This document shows, in pieces, positions 32,901 through 34,499 of a stretch of DNA of 34,499 nucleotides. The notes under the pieces were generated by a model that had not been told where the DNA came from, did not search any database, and was given only the letters and a program-made list of their open reading frames with translations. Location: the NCBI GenBank assembly GCA_001584585.1, contig LSYV01000003.1, positions 123,143-157,641 of the forward strand, given 5' to 3'. Each line of letters starts with the position of its first letter. Position 1 is the first letter of the stretch. The stretch comes from Gonium pectorale. Lineage: Eukaryota; Chlorophyta; Chlorophyceae; Chlamydomonadales; Volvocaceae. The position numbers were made by a program, and so were the translations under genes.

Positions 32901-34499
32901 CGGCGGTGGCACCCCACACGTGCACCCCGCGCGACAGCGCGTTGCGCGGTAGGGGGAGCCGGGAGGGGGTGGCGGCTGCCGCCCGACTCCCGCCCATCCC
33001 ATCGGCGATCTCACCCCTCCCCGTCACCGCTCCGGGCTCAGGCGGGGGGTGGTACGTTGGACCGACCAGGGACATCCCCTCGCCGAGCTCACCTGTCCCC
33101 GCCCCCACTTCGGGGGACGACAATGGGGCGCCAGTGCATTTTCGCCTCACATTGCATCCGAAACGCCCCCACCCCGCCGGCGCAGGGCGGCAGCGTGACG
33201 CAGTTCGAGCCCATCGGCCGCACGGCGGCGCCGGACGGCCTGGGGCCCCGCGCGGATGTCAAGTACCACGACCGGGAGCTGCTGCCCGGGTCGCTGGCGC
33301 TGGTGGCGGTGGCGGAGGACCCCGAGGACACGCGCTGCCTGCTCTTCACCGCCGGTGGGTGGGCGAGGGAGGGAGGGAGGGAGGGAGGGAGGGAGGGACG
33401 TGCGGCGAGAAGGGACGCGAAACAGAAGTTGATATGCGCGCTCGCTTGCTGGGTAGGTTTGAAAGTGTTGGTGAGGTTGAAGGGCAACGGGAATGAACGA
33501 CGTGGGGGGAAGGGAATGAACAAGTGATGGAGGGCGGCAACGGGGAGGGACTCGCAGCGTAGCCCAGTGTGGGGCTGGGGACGTCCTTACGGTGTGGGGC
33601 CGCTGGGGTGCTCTGGTCGACGGAAGCGCCGGGGTACGGGTGCTCGGCGGCTGGGCGCGTGCGAAGGCCGTGGCACGCCTGGGCCGCTCCACGGACCGGG
33701 CTGCTCCGGCGGCCCTCCCGTGTGTGGGCTGCCCTGAGGAGCCGGCGCGGGGGCGCACGTTGCCAGCCAGCTTGGGCGCTGCCCGACCCGGCCCTCGCTG
33801 CTTTGACTGCTTTGAAATGCTCCCCTCGGCCCTTCACAACTTTGCCCCTGGATCAGAAAGAAAGCAAACCGCTCGCTCTCGCTCGCTCGCTCTCCTTCGT
33901 ACTCCTCGCCCGCACCCCGCAGGCGCCGACAACAAGGTGTACGGCATGGAGCCGGGCACGCTCAAGGTGCGGTCGCGGCTTTTTGAGGGGGATGTAGGCG
34001 CCGCAAACTCGACTTAAGGGCGCCAGGGGAGGAGTAATGAAGCCGGGGGTGGGCACGCTCTATCCCACCTTGCGCGGCTGGGGGTATAGGCCACGTGACT
34101 GCTGCCTACCTCGTCTCTGGATGGACGGAAGGCCGCCGCCAAATGCCGGTACACTCTCCTGAGCCCTGCGTCTCCACCTGGGACCTTGCCCGGTCCTCCT
34201 TCCTCCGCCCACCCCTCCCACCCCCGCCCTTCCTCGAACGCGCAGGAGGGCACCAACCGCATCAAGGTCGACCGCGCGGGCCTCACCTGCCTGGCGCCCT
34301 GGCCGCGCGGCTGGGTGGTGAGCGGCGTGCACTCGCTGCTGCTGGGCACCGAGGGCGGGCAGCTGCTGCTGGCGCACCCCACCAGCGGCAGCGTGCGGCT
34401 GGCGGCGGAGCTGCGCGGCATGGTGCCCTCGGGTGGGCCAGGGTGGGGGCCCGCGAGGGGAGGGGGCCACGGGCGGAGGGTTGGTTGCGGCGCTCCGGG
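29940..34499 (+). CDS. WD40 protein, TWD40-2 (TPLATE/TSET complex) -like, N-terminal part
   Basis: Nine exons seen: 29940-29981, 30058-30150, 30458-30649, 31056-31144, 31698-31980, 32548-32649, 33186-33354, 33923-33966 (or to 33993), 34246-34432; the gene continues past the window. It starts MSLALKLFQPAPDK, then VAKVEFHPVLPWVVSATKSD, HVSVWDWRTKQVVWEAQLGG, GKVRDVRFLDTDVAQ, LLVIACEAKLLVVDLASRRV, SPVLAVGCSDGIVRCVQLFP, WAHKTPVAALAALG and LLFTAGADNKVYGMEPGTLK. Order and spacing follow plant TWD40-2 (F-P--DK, HP--PW-V-A--SD-VSVW-W, a V--V-F-D-DV strand, then GADK-----D----K--R), the large WD40 subunit of the TPLATE/TSET adaptor used in plasma-membrane endocytosis. A Gly-rich loop in exon 5 and the acidic/Pro insert in exon 3 are lineage additions. 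Expected downstream: a second propeller and a long alpha-solenoid. Another double-propeller coat-like protein cannot be excluded. Confidence 0.6.
33367..33398 (+). repeat. (GGGA)8 microsatellite, G-quadruplex-capable
   Basis: Eight GGGA units start 12 bases after the 5' splice site of intron 7 (33355) of the WD40 gene; the donor itself is in a G-run (GTGGGTGGGCGAGGG). Four or more G triplets separated by single A fit the G-quadruplex pattern on the transcribed RNA. Confidence 0.9.

Overview
This is eukaryotic nuclear DNA from a volvocine (Chlamydomonas-type) green alga. The supporting signs are GC-rich coding sequence, genes cut into many exons by mostly short GT-AG introns, a Ser-Pro-Pro-Pro-rich extracellular protein, Gly/Ala/Pro-rich linkers inside large proteins, TGTAA downstream of several genes, and an outer-arm dynein intermediate chain that matches Chlamydomonas IC1 (ODA9) along its whole length. 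No bacterial operon, tRNA, rRNA, CRISPR array or complete transposon was seen. All gene models are spliced models made by eye from reading frame, intron phase and splice sites.

Layout. (1) 1-1551 (+): 3' part of a secreted Pro-rich protein. (2) 1552-3839: non-coding, with a ~30-bp tandem repeat at 1923-2116. (3) 3840-5744 (-): small five-exon gene resembling the DUF4864 / NTF2-like family. (4) 5745-6802: divergent promoter region. (5) 6803-7943 (+): 140-aa single-Sel1-repeat protein with a targeting-like N-terminus. (6) 7944-8955: convergent 3' region. (7) 8956-13465 (-): ODA9, 8 exons, 676 aa; a 652-base run of N lies wholly inside intron 5. (8) 13466-14962: ODA9 promoter and 3' region of the next gene. 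(9) 14963-28961 (-): the main object of the window, a 25-exon gene for a 2,543-residue Armadillo-repeat protein with a separate conserved C-terminal module. All 25 exons join in phase, and I cannot give it a name. (10) 28962-29939: divergent promoter region. (11) 29940 to beyond the window end (+): N-terminal part of a WD40 protein that reads like the TPLATE/TSET subunit TWD40-2 (TTRAY).

How they fit together. ODA9 is a known ciliary motility gene. The giant ARM-repeat gene lies directly upstream on the same strand and may also be ciliary, but this rests only on position and on my impression of its C-terminal module. The WD40 gene points to membrane trafficking. The other genes are unrelated housekeeping or cell-surface genes, as is usual in eukaryotic gene order.
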